Below are positions 51,976 to 63,413 of a stretch of 64,000 nucleotides of DNA, piece after piece. Numbering within the stretch: position 1 is the stretch's first letter; each line of letters starts with the position of its first letter. The notes beneath the pieces were generated by a model. The model ran no database searches and had not been told where the DNA came from. It worked only from the letters and a program-made list of their open reading frames with translations. Source of the stretch: Artemia franciscana (Eukaryota > Arthropoda > Branchiopoda > Anostraca > Artemiidae); contig NC_088873.1 in the NCBI RefSeq assembly GCF_032884065.1, forward strand, positions 39,305,577 through 39,369,576. The letters run 5' to 3'. The translations under genes were made by a program, and so were the position numbers.

Positions 51976-53866
51976 AAATGTTTTTTGTGATTAATTTACC
52001 CGGGTTCTAAACATTACTTTTTGTAATTGATTGATCTTAAGTTTTGACTCCGATTAAAGAATTGGTTTTTAAGATGTTATGCTTATCAACACTTCATATT
52101 ACAGGGCCCTCAGAGGTGGATATTAGGTAAGTAGCAAAAAAACTGCTTTTTTATCTTATATTTGGCATTACCCCACTTTATTTGATATAAAATGATCCTT
52201 TAGTCACAGGAATCCGTCAAATAATGATCTGCGTACTTTACCCACCCCTTTGCCCCATTCGTTCAAACCTTTTAGTCCACCCTGGATACGGCCTTGCACG
52301 GGACCAATAATTCCAATGTTGCATATATCCCAGTTTCTAAAACCTTCACAGTGTGTAAGCAAAATGGTCAAAAATAGCCAGACTGGTGGGCCACTTCGTT
52401 AAAACAAAACTGAGGCGTGTTAACATTATTCGCCGCTCTGTGATAGTAAAGTGCAAGGAGTAGTTTGTATTAGGTGGTTATGCCAGATTGAATGGATCCA
52501 TATTCTCTTAAGAGATTCAGGTATCATACTCATAATGATTCTCAGCAATCACAAGCTACTTAATTCATTTCCAGTGATTTTTTTTTTAATTTTTCATACT
52601 GTGGTCATTAGCCTAAAAATCGTGCAAGGGCTACTGCTACTCATGCATAACGTTACATATCGTATTTCATCTTGATGAATTCAGTTTGTTATCCAACATT
52701 GGCCTAATCAGAAGTGTCAATTAGTTAAACAAATTTATCTCTGTCCACTGGTGGTCCTCAGCTGACCATTTGGAAGCCCAAATCCATTTGCGGCATTTGA
52801 AGGAATCAGGTTTCCCCAAAAACTAAGCTTCTACCCCTTTGCGGGCGTTTTCTTTTTGCGATGCTAATTTAGATAGACACAGTTTTTCCTAAAGGAAATT
52901 TTGTAATTGTCAATAATTTACTTTTAAAGCGAGTGGTGTAGACATGATGAAATGTGGGCAGAGCTATTCCTAGGCACCGGCGAATCCGGGGGGGGGGGCT
53001 ATGGCCTCTCCAAGATTTTTTCTGGGGTCCTCTTTCTCTGTTTCTTTTCTTTTTTTCACTCTTTTTTTTTAAATAGATTTGTCTATTTGATCGATTATTG
53101 GCACCTTTGTCACATTGCCCCCTCAAGATTTTGGTCATTGGTGCCCTTGTTACATTTGGGCCCCCCAAGATTTTGCTATAAATGGTCACTTTAAAGCTAA
53201 TATTATACGATAATAAATACAAAAAAGGACCATGGCAAAAGACAAAATAATAACAATTATAAATTGATAACATGTTATTCATATTTTTTACGATTCGCAT
53301 TTCTGTGAGAGGTGAGGGGTTCCACTCACATATGGCTAATAGATAAGAAAATACAATTTCTAAGAATGGGCTTTCGAAGATAGTGGATTGAACTAATAAT
53401 GTTCAAAATCTGGATATTTTGGACACTTACCAATACGACCAAAGTCAGAAAAAAACAAAAAAATAAGAAGCAAAATAAAAGAATTAAAGAGCCTTATATT
53501 GTTCCTTGACCAGATCAGGAGCACATATATAGCCGAATTATCCAGTTTTGAGCATTTTTAGCCACTGTCTTGGACTCCATTAAAGAATGTTTTTTTGTCT
53601 ACACACACAATGAAAAACAAATTTCAAAAAGGAAAAATCGAGGATAGTTCTAGCCAGTAAAAAAAAAAGGAAGACAAATACACAGACATTTTGGTCGCTA
53701 TCTCCACTACCATCCTCAGCGCACAAAGTAAATAAAGAGAAAAAAATTATACGAATAAAAGTCCCAAGGACAAAAAAAAAACAAAAAAAAAAACACAAAA
53801 ACAGACACTAAATTAAATTGTTTTAATATATTCTGATAATTTTTTTACTAACTTAAAATCACCGAT
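51976..53866. other. Unassigned stretch, dispersed-repeat character
   Basis: 52970-53185 has a poly-G run and two related CCCCC(T)CAAGATTTTG segments of the kind found in high-copy repeats. A 143-codon minus frame (53300-52869) covers this low-complexity sequence and has no motif. No gene is supported. Confidence 0.3.
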
Positions 53867-54233
53867 TTACAGGGTTTATTTTATGTTTGAATAATTGCAA
53901 AGCTAAATTATGACGGTACTTAATTCAACGTGATGGTTAAATTCAACGCCACCAAAAACGACCAACTTGACCAACTTTAACCTTTTTGAAACCCCTGGAG
54001 CCCTAATGACCAGTTTAACATTGTTTGTATTGGTTTTCTGCTTATATGTATATTTTCAAATTTCAAAGTTACCAATACAATGTGTAATATTTTGACTTAC
54101 TGGAAAAAATAAGGAAAATATATTTGGCTAATTTTTATTTGGCTGGGTTGGATTTAATCATGACATTGAATTAAATACCATCATGGTTTAGCTGTTTTAA
54201 TAATTAAAATTTAAAATCAACCCTGTAAATCAA
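53867..54233. mobile_element. Foldback/MITE-like element with ~100 bp inverted ends
   Basis: Left part ACCGATTTACAGGGTTTATT, TTATGACGGTACTTAATTCA, ACGTGATGGTTAAATTCAAC. Right part GGATTTAATCATGACATTGA, ATTAAATACCATCATGGTTT, ATCAACCCTGTAAATCAATG. They are reverse complements at roughly three quarters identity by eye over about 100 bases, with about 150 bases between. No frame of note. Boundaries and target duplication are uncertain. Confidence 0.65.
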
Positions 54234-57200
54234 TGACAAATCCGTAATACACAGAATTAACTCTGGCATTCAATAAAGACTATACCAATTTACCTTCAAA
54301 CAATTGAATTCTAGCAGCATCAACGACGCTTTAAGAAAGGATGCTTCAACTGGTATGCACTCAGTTAAATTTTTATGCACACCACATAAATTATGTTGCC
54401 ATCGGGGTCGTATCCAGGATATAGTCTGCGGGGGGTGTTTTACACAATGATTTTTATTGGGGGGTGGGGGGGTTAAACAAAAATCTCAAAAAAAATATAA
54501 GAAAATTATATCCTTTTTGTCACGTTTTTACGAGTCATATAAACAGTTCGGGGGGGAGTGTCAAACCCCCTACACCCCTGTATAAAACCAAGGTTACAAT
54601 ACCCATAGTAAAACCTCCACTTTTATATAGAAATCCGCAATGAGCTCAATTCCATATTTTAAAATACTCAAATTTTACAACTCATTCTTTGTGTAGTTAT
54701 GTTTAGTTGGGCCTTTTCCCATCTTTTTCCAGTAATTTATTATTTTTCTTCCCTTAAGTTTAAATCTCTGCATTCGTGTACCAGGTTTTTGTTTTATTTT
54801 CTGTTTTAAGAAAACGGGAATTTCATTAGAGTAGATGAAGACTAATTCTACCAGAACAGGCTAATTATACAAAGTGATCACGAGTTAGTCTAGAAAAAGT
54901 ATCACAACCTATAATATAATGAGGCGGCTTGGAAATTCCAAGGGTACTGTATTCCTCAATAGCGTCATAACAACTAAAGTGCTTGTACGACTCGGGTTGC
55001 CAATTTTTTTTTTGCTCCTTGAATGTGTCCCCTGAGCATCCAAAACTGTGTCATTTTTAGCCATAATGTGTCTATGTTGAACTCTCAAAAATTAGAGTAA
55101 TTTTGTTTACCAGTTGTATTATTGACCAAAAGGCGCTTTGTAAACCCATTTCAAAGTGGCCAGCTAACATTAAATATAACGGAAAAAAATCCATATAACA
55201 TTCATGCAAAACGACTTAGAAAGAAAGCACGAACACATATAAACATGTAAGTTTCTTATTTTAGAAAAATTCCTTTCTTACGACATCTCTGGTAAAATCT
55301 GGATGCTATAAAAAAAGAGAAAAAGGGGAAAAGGCATTAATTTGGCGAGAAGTTTTATTTTTCTTTACCAAAATATATATCCAATTTTGAAATATTTTGT
55401 TTTATGTATAAATTGACAAAATATATCCCTTTTTTATCCCTATTATGTCCCATTTTTTTAAATATGCCACTTTTTTCCCTTTTCTGTCATTGTGTGCACA
55501 TTCATTTCTCTGGAATATCTTTTCCCAAAAAATGTGTATTTGTTCCCTTTAATTCATATTAGGATGAGTTTAGATTTTACAATAGACAATAACTATAGAC
55601 TTGGAAATATCCTTTAAGAGAATTTGATTTGACAATCAAAGCCCATAGATGAAGTTGCAAGACCCCTAACAAGTCCCAAACCCTCTTGACATAGAAATCC
55701 ACAGTGACTATTAAACGTCTTTGTCTGTCTCTTATTTCCTCAAACCGTTATCTGTTTCGGCATTTATATAACAATAAAAAGATTACAACTAATTTTCTGC
55801 ATGATTATATTTACGTCTTAGAAACTGGCTTTAATCCATTGGAGGTCAAAAAGTCAAAGACAACCCTTAAAAGCAAATGGCACAGATCAAGGGGGGCACG
55901 CGAGATGCCAGACAGACAGGGGCCAAAACTATTCAACTGTCATCGGCTAATTTGCGACTGGAGATTCCTTGATGAGGTGTGAATAAATCATGCGCTTCTC
56001 GTTGGGGAAGAAAATATAATCTTCGAGATAGATGAACATATTTTTTCATAGGATTTACAGAGACAACATGATTAATTGTGGTCATATGATCACATGATCA
56101 TAACTTCTACGGAGAGCAATAATCTCAGCTCACGAAACTTTAAAGGAGGAGCTCAATTTCTTTTTTAAATCCTAAGAGGGGTGGAGGGAGGTTAAACTTG
56201 TCTGTTTTTCAATTTTTCCTATCAAAATACCAAAAGATGACCTTCTTTAATGAAAATACCCAAAAAAATCTAGGAGATACGTGCCCCTCTACCCTCTATT
56301 TAACGCCAAATGATGGAGGGTACGCAAAGGACGGGGATTCGGGAAAATCGCTTTACCCTTCTCAAGATCAAAGGTTATATGAAGTGCAAAATGAAAAGAA
56401 TTTTATTCTAATTCAGCAGCAATAAGCAAATCTATTGTTCAGATTTTCTAACCTATTTTAGAGTGACTGGTGGATCTAATTTTGAGCAGAACGTCCAAAA
56501 GCGAATCCGGACCTTCGCTTAATTTCGCTATTTAGAAACCGATTGTCTAATTAGAAATTGGAATTAGAAATAATTAGAAATTTTATTCAAAAATTTCGCA
56601 ACTGGCATTTCAATTTTGAGACTGAGGTTTCAAATTTAATGTGGATGTCCCTCATGATAATGCATACACAAAGATACCGAAGCCCCATAAATCCTGGGAA
56701 ACAATAAGGGATCAAACAATATATAAATAGGAAAACAGGGAATATTCCCATTTGAATTTTGATAAGAACAAAGCTCTTAGTAGCACTTGCCCGCGTCCTG
56801 GGAAAGCTGATGGTTGCACCCTCGATGCCCCTTCCCGCCTCTCCACGACTTTTTCTAGGAAGCATTTGAATGTAATCTTTTACGGTACATAAAGAATTTT
56901 CTTGTGGAACAAGAGGGAAGCTATCACCACTCAGCAAAAATATTCCTGGAAACGAAGGGTGTTTAGAGGTTATTTTCAACTCCCGCCACAGACTTCCTTC
57001 AATATTTACATGAAAGCTAATCAAGGAACGAAAAATCAGGCATAAGAAGGCACTTTTTGAAGCTTCACCCCCCCCCCGTACCTACACAAAGATTGATCAG
57101 TTCCTTCATAATAGCTGATGCATAATTATACAACACAAAAAAACACAACTTTATCAAGCCGCAAATGAATCAACTTTGGTATTAGGTAAATTAAGCTATT

Positions 57201-58149
57201 AAACAAATTTTGTATTTTGACCGTTTATTTCGTACAGACTACACGGAGTTTTAGGAAATAATGTGTCACTATTCGGAATAGCTGAATTTTAAATTTATAA
57301 ATTTAAATAAGTTTAAGCACGATTTATAAATTTTAGATTGATTGGCTATCTCAGAATTTTCAATCTAAGGTTTTTTTCCTCTTTGGGGTGAAATACTGTT
57401 TTGTTTCACAAATATATATATATATATATATGCGCATTTTCCACTCCATCTTTGACACTCGTTTTCCCGCGATTATTTGTAATTCTCACTTTTGTTTTTG
57501 AGTAGTTTTAATTCTTTCTGCAACTTATCTTCGAACTTCATATTTCTTTGCTGTTCACTTTGTTTTGACTTGTTGTTATTATTTTCCAAAAATTCTAAGC
57601 CCTCCCAAAGCCCCCCAAGTCCAAAAAAATTGGGGGTGGGGGGAAAAAGTTGGGGGGAATGGCATTGAAGCCTCCGGAGGGGGACATGGGGCCCTCAATG
57701 GGAACGTGGGGACCCTAACTCATGCGTAAGCCTTGGTAATGGAAAACTGGTGTGCTCAGGATCATTACATTACAAAAAATTATACCTGGCCGGCTGTAGT
57801 CGTTACAACTTAGGGACCGAAACAAGTGTTATTGACCATCAAAAAAATATGTCTGTCAAGCAAGAATCTCTTATCATTCTGGTACGCTTATTCCTGGAAT
57901 GACGCCAAAAAAGAGACCCGAAAACAATTCACTAATAGCATTTACCATATATCCGACTCCAATTAAGAATTTTATTACGCAATTGACAAGGCACAATACA
58001 ATGATCCTTAACACCATTTGCATAGTGCCCAGAACGTCGCCATCTATGACTGTAATTAACAAAAATGCTATATATGACTTGGGTTATGTAGAAAAGAGCA
58101 ATGGGAATCTCCATTCTATGTGATCTAAAAAAGTGCAGTACCAGGGATC
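54234..58149. other. Long stretch without a recognised gene
   Basis: Includes a G-rich and C-rich pair (GGGGGGTGTTTTACACAATG at about 54431 and AACCCCCTACACCCCTGTA at about 54568) suggesting a small TIR element, a short (TA)n at 57413-57432 and homopolymer runs. The longest frames, 145 codons on minus (57024-56587) and 92 codons on plus (55704-55982), show no motif, signal peptide or splice context I can defend. They remain unassigned. Confidence 0.35.
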
Positions 58150-60330
58150 GACGGGGGTGGGCTGCTTTGGGATTTTTGTAAGGGATACTACCGTGCCGTT
58201 ATCCTCCCTAGGGTAGGCCCTTGGGAAAAACAGCTGTTATTGCCGTCTGTTCCAAAGATAGTTCATACACTTACATCCATAACTCCATAAGTGTCACTAG
58301 CGTTGATTCTGAGCACAATGTGAGTGACCACCTTGGTTTGCAACTCAAAGTTCCCCTCGTGAAGCCATCTAGGAAGAAAACCACCAAGTTTTACACTAAA
58401 ACTGGATGGAAAAAAATTAATCGTGTTTTGTATCAGGCCAATTGTGATTAAGTTCTACAGAAAATCAAGGTTCCGTACCATTTACTAATACATGGTTTCT
58501 CTAATACTCTAGCATTACATTTGTATTGTTGTGAGAGAGTCCACGCTGTGAAAGTAGCACAGTCAGACGTCGTTCCTGAAGAGCGGATACGGGTAGAGAC
58601 CCACAAGCCGGGTTGGAATAAAAATCCCCATATAAAGGATGGAAAACACCGATCAAAGTTATGGTACAAAGTTCAGCATGAGTGCGACAGACCTCATTCT
58701 GGTCCCGTCTTTACTTTATTTTGGGCTTCTAAAAAAGCGTATAATAAAGCAGTTGACAAGTTAAAGCTCCGGCAAGCCGAGAAGGCTTCTATACAAGCTA
58801 TTTGTTCGCCTAATGATATATGAAGGTCTTTTAAGCAGAATAATAAATATCAGCATTCAGATAATTTACCTGAAGATAAGTGGGTTGAGCCCTAAAAATC
58901 TGTTTTTGAGTAAGAAAACGTAGTTCTGGAAGATATTGCAGGACTGAGCTCGAAAATAGGCTAAAGTTCTTAATGACAAAAAGGAATTATTCTATGGCTA
59001 AGCAAAATGTCGTGCGGCATATTACTCGGAAGCTGAAGGCCGGTAAAGTGCCCGACATTGATGGTATTGTTAGCGAACACCTTCCTAATACGTCACCACT
59101 ACTCCTTGAGCACATCACTTTGGTCCTCCAGATGTGCACTGATTCAAGAGCGGTCCCTTTGCGGCGGTGTTGTTTCAAACCTTTTGAAAAAGGGAAAACC
59201 TCAAATCTGTGTGCTAGTTACCATCCCATTAGTGTCCGGACCATTAAGTAAGGTTTTGAACGCATACTACTTTCTGAACTGGTATTTAAATATAAAGCTG
59301 CAAAACGCAGGTTTAGTTTTCGTAAAAGAATAAGTTGTGCGTTTGTGTACAGGCTAATAAAACAAAATCATGGCAAAAGGTCACGCTCATAATCTATCTC
59401 TATTTTAATGTAGTGTCGATTAGTGTATGGACTATGTAGTGTAGTGTCGATATTTTACGTATCCGCCGCAGTTGACTCGGTTGTGGATTCCCTACTCTTC
59501 CTAACTTTCTTGACTAAGGAGTTAACCCTTATATAGCAGCCCTTTTGTGATATTGGTACTCGTATAGTTCTCTTCGTGTTAAAATCTCAGAGGAAAATTT
59601 ACTGTCACCCATACTTCTTTTAAAATGTGTAAGACAGGGGTCGGCTCTGATCCCCTGCTTTTTAATGCTCTGATCCACACTATTACAAAAAAAAACAAAA
59701 AACAAACGAGACATTTTGTATTTTTAATTTTTTGAGCTATACCTTATTTGTTATGCCAATGACTTACTTATTATAAGCAGTGAAGTACACACACTTCAAA
59801 AGAAATTTGGAGTTACTTGTAGAAGGATACCAATCTGTTGAGTTTATCGGTTAATACTGATATTAACCGATTAACGGCCCTCATTACGAGCCGTCTCGTT
59901 TGTGTGGGCTACATAGCAGCGTGGATGTAACTGCAGACGGCCACGAAATACGTTTAAGTAAATCTATGTAGTAACCTTGGTGTAACATATGAACCTAATA
60001 CATTTATACAAAAAAAAAAAAAAAAAGTTGAACAATGACAGGTGACAGAGTTTTAGCGGGTTTAAGGATAAGTTACGCTAAACTGGCTTCATTCAAATTC
60101 AGTTTAAATAGAAAAGCTTTGTCACGTCTTTATTCAGCCGTTGCTTTAATGGTTATTTTTTATGTTTCACCAATGTGAAATGGGCTATTTAATACAGAGA
60201 AACTAAATATTAAATTAGCTGTTTTCAAGTACCTGAAGTTTCTCCTCCGAGTCCCTCTTCATACCAGAAATACTTCCCTGGAGAATGAGTATCAATTGCG
60301 CAACGTTTCAATTCAGCTACCCAGATCATG
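58150..60330 (+). mobile_element. LINE ORF2 relic: endonuclease end, reverse transcriptase, tail
   Basis: Ordered pieces on plus: endonuclease C-terminus SYTYIHNSISVTSV and VSDHLGLQLKVPL (frame 58221-58451); linker PGWNKNPHIKDGKHRSKLWY and ASKKAYNKAVDKLKLRQ (58521-58823); reverse transcriptase start RKLKAGKVPDIDGIVSEHL and LLLEHITLVLQMC (58973-59251); a GVVSNLLKKGKP variant in the next frame; VRQGSAL at about 59629; the catalytic box as YAND at 59752-59763, where the first Asp of YADD is Asn; LRISYAKLASFKFSLNRKAL and FKYLKFLLRVPLHTRNTSL (about 60060-60280). Frames change at least five times. It is a dead copy, similar to the fragment at 45960-46490. Confidence 0.82.
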
Positions 60331-61959
60331 CTCGCTTGAAAGCACTAAATGGTCTTTCTGATTTTGTATCAATATATGTGATTTACAATGTTCTTTACTG
60401 AATGTTTAATTTTTCCTGTTTTGTTTAAGTGCTTATATGATGTTTCTTTGTTTGTCTATCTCTTTTTTCCTTTTTTGTTCGTTCACTAAACCTATTCTTC
60501 TTTTAAAAATAAAATTCATCATTCTTATCAGTAGTTATGTTTCGCTTAAGCTCTTTAATATATATACTCCAATTTTAACATACAGCGAAGTGACGTTTTT
60601 CCACTTTGATTCAAAACAAAGGGGAAATGAATATTCGGTGATGTAAAGACCATTATTTTGTTGAATGACTTGAAATATGGCTCGTGGAGCGATATTTGAC
60701 TCTAATCAGAATCAAGCTTTGGTTTTTACCCGATTTCCGTTTTCTTTTGCAATCAGGTCTTTTTGCGATACTCAGCCACCAACCAAAAAAGCAACTAAAT
60801 TCCTTGCTTTTATGACAGAGCATAAAGAAGTTTCAAAGAAAGAGAAAAGAAAAACGAAAGCGATAAGAAAAGAAGGAGAGAGAAGTTCTTAAGCTCAGTT
60901 CAGACAGAAGGCGATATGTTGAGTCAAGGCAAAAAGATAAAGGGACGACACTATCTGAATTCTAGCTCGTATGTCTGATGAAAAGAAAAATTTGTAAAGC
61001 ATTCCTAGAAGAAAACAAAAATAAGACTACTTTCAATACTGACCTGAAAACTATGCTGACCGTACATTTATAGTAATGCATCAATATCACATTTAAAACT
61101 AAAAAGGTCCTATTCAGTCGCTTGTCTTGAATCTCCGATATCAAAAGAATTAAGTACCAAAGGCGACTTCTTTTATTTTATGGCAATTACTATATCCACA
61201 TATTTTATTGTAAACACAGTAATTTCTAACTAAATTTTAACTATAAATTTTAATTGAAAGGAAAATAATTCTGAATTAGAAAAAGCACTGGAAAAATACG
61301 AATGTGTTTGCATTTAAAAGTTAATGACACCTAGTATGACATAGTTGGGTTAACCAATCTTTTAATCTCGGTTTGGAAGAAATGTAGGAGAAGTTAGAAA
61401 TCGTATCAATAAAACTGAAGAAACTCACAATATTTTTCTTGTCGGAGATAATTTATTTAAAAGTCTAATTAGCCAATCAGATAAATCATATTATTACTGG
61501 GTTCGGCATTAGCTAAATCTCATTGTGAATGACCCTTCCCAGAAACTGTTTAACCAAGTTTTGATACTGTATAGATTAAAAAAGATAGGAATATAATCGA
61601 CAAATTTTATAAAAAAGACAAAAAAAATTATTTTCTTTTTTAAAAATAAAAAATGGCCTCATTCTATTAACGTTTGTTCCAGAATTTTAAAAACGAAATA
61701 GTTGATTTTATGAAATCTTTTCCCATCGGCAACTTTTTTTTGCTCATAAAATAACGTTGGACAGATAAAATAAAAAGTTAGTTTGGATACTTTTCTAATT
61801 ATTAAATGTATCTAATGATTCAGAATGATAATGTTATATAGATCTAAATATGCTTGAAATTCTTCGTCAAATTTATTTAATTCTTAAAAGTATTTCAGAC
61901 CCATATCAAGGAGGCACACTCGTGCCTCTATAAAGAGGCGACACACGACAATGTTAAGC
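60331..61959. other. Unassigned AT-rich stretch
   Basis: A 71-codon plus frame (60677-60892) ends in a Lys/Arg/Glu-rich stretch but has no recognised domain and no visible promoter or splice context. Nothing else is supported. Confidence 0.3.
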
Positions 61960-61999
61960 GATCTTCTGTTTCAGTGGTCGCAGAGGGATGGGGAGGGAT

Positions 62000-62542
62000 G
62001 CATTTCGTAGCTCGAGCTCCAACTAAGAAACCTCCCAAATTTCATCCCCCTCCAACTTTTCCTTCATGGGGAAAATCTGGCCGAAAGTTTCGACCCGTCA
62101 ACCCCAGCCCCCCTTTAACGTTGTCCGATCGGGCTGAAATTCACAAGTTAAGGTCCCCTAGGGCCCAGGAGCTTATCCGCGAAATTTCAGCTCGATCCGA
62201 TAACTCCTTCCCTGTTTTCCAGAAACCACGCATAGGCACTTAAATTTCATTTTCTTTTTTTTCCTCGACGCCTACAGGTCACAGCCGACATCGGGTCTGG
62301 GTGTACGAGGACTCATTCGATGCGGAATTCTCCGAGTAATTTTCCTGGAAAGTTTCGTAGGAAAATCTTAACCCCCGAAAGTTTCGACCCCCCAACCCCA
62401 CCCCCCCTTTTAACGTTGTCCGATCGGGCTGAAATTCACAAGTTAAGGTCCCCTACGGCCCAGGAGCTTATCCGCGAAATTTCAGCTCGATCCGATAACT
62501 CCTTCCCTGTTTTCCAGAAACCACGCATTAGCTACTTAATTA
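62000..62542 (+). repeat. Direct duplication, units ~155 bp, period ~299 bp
   Basis: The block AACGTTGTCCGATCGGGCTG, AAATTCACAAGTTAAGGTCC, GAGCTTATCCGCGAAATTTC, AGCTCGATCCGATAACTCCT, TTTCCAGAAACCACGCAT occurs at about 62117-62232 and again at about 62415-62528 almost unchanged. Each is preceded by a related GGAAAATCTGGCCGAAAGTT-like lead. The two plus frames over it (61974-62243 and 62320-62625) share their protein text only because of the duplication. Confidence 0.88.
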
Positions 62543-62617
62543 ACGCATTTCTCTCCATAAGAGCCCATGTTAATTTGAAATTTTTAAAAGTTATTGAGAA
62601 GTCATATTTACACGCAT

Positions 62618-62691
62618 GCAAGTGATTAGCTCGGTCGGTAGAGCGCGGGACTTTTAATCCTCTGGTCAAGGGTTCAAGTCCCTGACGGGCG
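62618..62691 (+). pseudogene. tRNA-Lys(TTT) pseudogene
   Basis: D arm TAGCTCGGTCGGTAGAGC, anticodon loop CTTTTAA (anticodon TTT), and T arm GGGTTCAAGTCCCTG are clear, followed by ACGGGCGG and a T-run. The 5' acceptor strand is not complementary to ACGGGCG, the anticodon stem has a C-C mismatch at its first pair, and the T stem lacks one pair. It is therefore probably a dead gene or a tRNA-derived repeat head. Confidence 0.75.
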
Positions 62692-62854
62692 GTTTTTTTC
62701 ACAACATCAAAATAAAAGTGTATAATTTTGATAACACCTGGACAGCTTATCAATTGAGAGATAACAGAATATTAGCTTCTTATGAGCAAAAGAAACATTT
62801 CGGTCATTCTATCTGTTTTTTTTTCTATTTTATACAATGATTTAAAAGCGGGGG

Positions 62855-62920
62855 GGGGGCGGCAGCCACCCAAGTTCCTCTCCTAATTCCTGTACGAGGA
62901 GTACAGGAATTATTAAATTA
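62855..62920. repeat. Partial copy of the 62949-63413 repeat with a small hairpin
   Basis: GGGGGGGCGGCAGCCACCCAAG and TAATTCCTGTACGAGGAGTACAGGAATTA. The latter is an 11 bp stem with 7-base loop. The G-rich part and the TAATTCCTGTACG end match the right arm of the neighbouring foldback. Confidence 0.7.
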
Positions 62921-62948
62921 CAACCACCATGGATTGTAGAAAAACGTA

Positions 62949-63413
62949 CAGAAATAATATGAAAAAAACTTCGTTTTCTTAAAGAGTTAAAGAGGCTTCG
63001 TCCCAAAGTCGAACCTTAAAACGTGCAGGAATTAGAAGAGGCAGTTGGGGGGCCCAGCTTTTAAAGACTCTTTTGTACAGGTTTTTTGTTTTATTGCTAA
63101 CCCCCCGCTCTTGGCTTCGGAAAGGCCCTCTTTTAATTAACAAAAAATTGAAATGAATGAATAATGGAATAACTTCGAAAAATGTTAAACACAAGAGGAC
63201 AGGAGAACCATTGCGCCGAAACTAGTAATTAGTAACAATGAAGTCCCCCCACAAACTAAAACCTGTACAAAAGAGTCTTTAAAAGCTGGGGGTTTGGGGG
63301 GCGGCAGCCCCCCAACTGCCTCTTCTAATTCCTGTACGTTTTAAGGTTCGACTTTGGGACGCAGCCTCTTTAACTCTTTAAGAAAACGAAGTTTTTTTCA
63401 TATTATTATAATA
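62949..63413. mobile_element. Foldback repeat, arms ~140-165 bp
   Basis: Left arm (about 62955-63090) AAAAAAACTTCGTTTTCTTA, AAGAGTTAAAGAGGCT, GTCCCAAAGTCGAACCTTAA, GGAATTAGAAGAGGCAGTTG, TTTTAAAGACTCTTTTGTAC. The right arm (about 63245-63405) is its reverse complement with very few changes, plus an extra GGCGGCAGCCCCCC segment. The spacer is about 155 bases. No coding capacity. Confidence 0.88.

Noticed and set aside
56587-57024. 145-codon minus frame, the longest outside LINEs and low-complexity sequence
   Set aside because: No recognisable domain, no splice or promoter context, and composition like the flanks. Left unassigned, not called a gene.
60677-60892. 71-codon plus frame ending in a Lys/Arg/Glu-rich stretch
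   Set aside because: Short, no homology recognised, low-complexity end; insufficient to call a gene.
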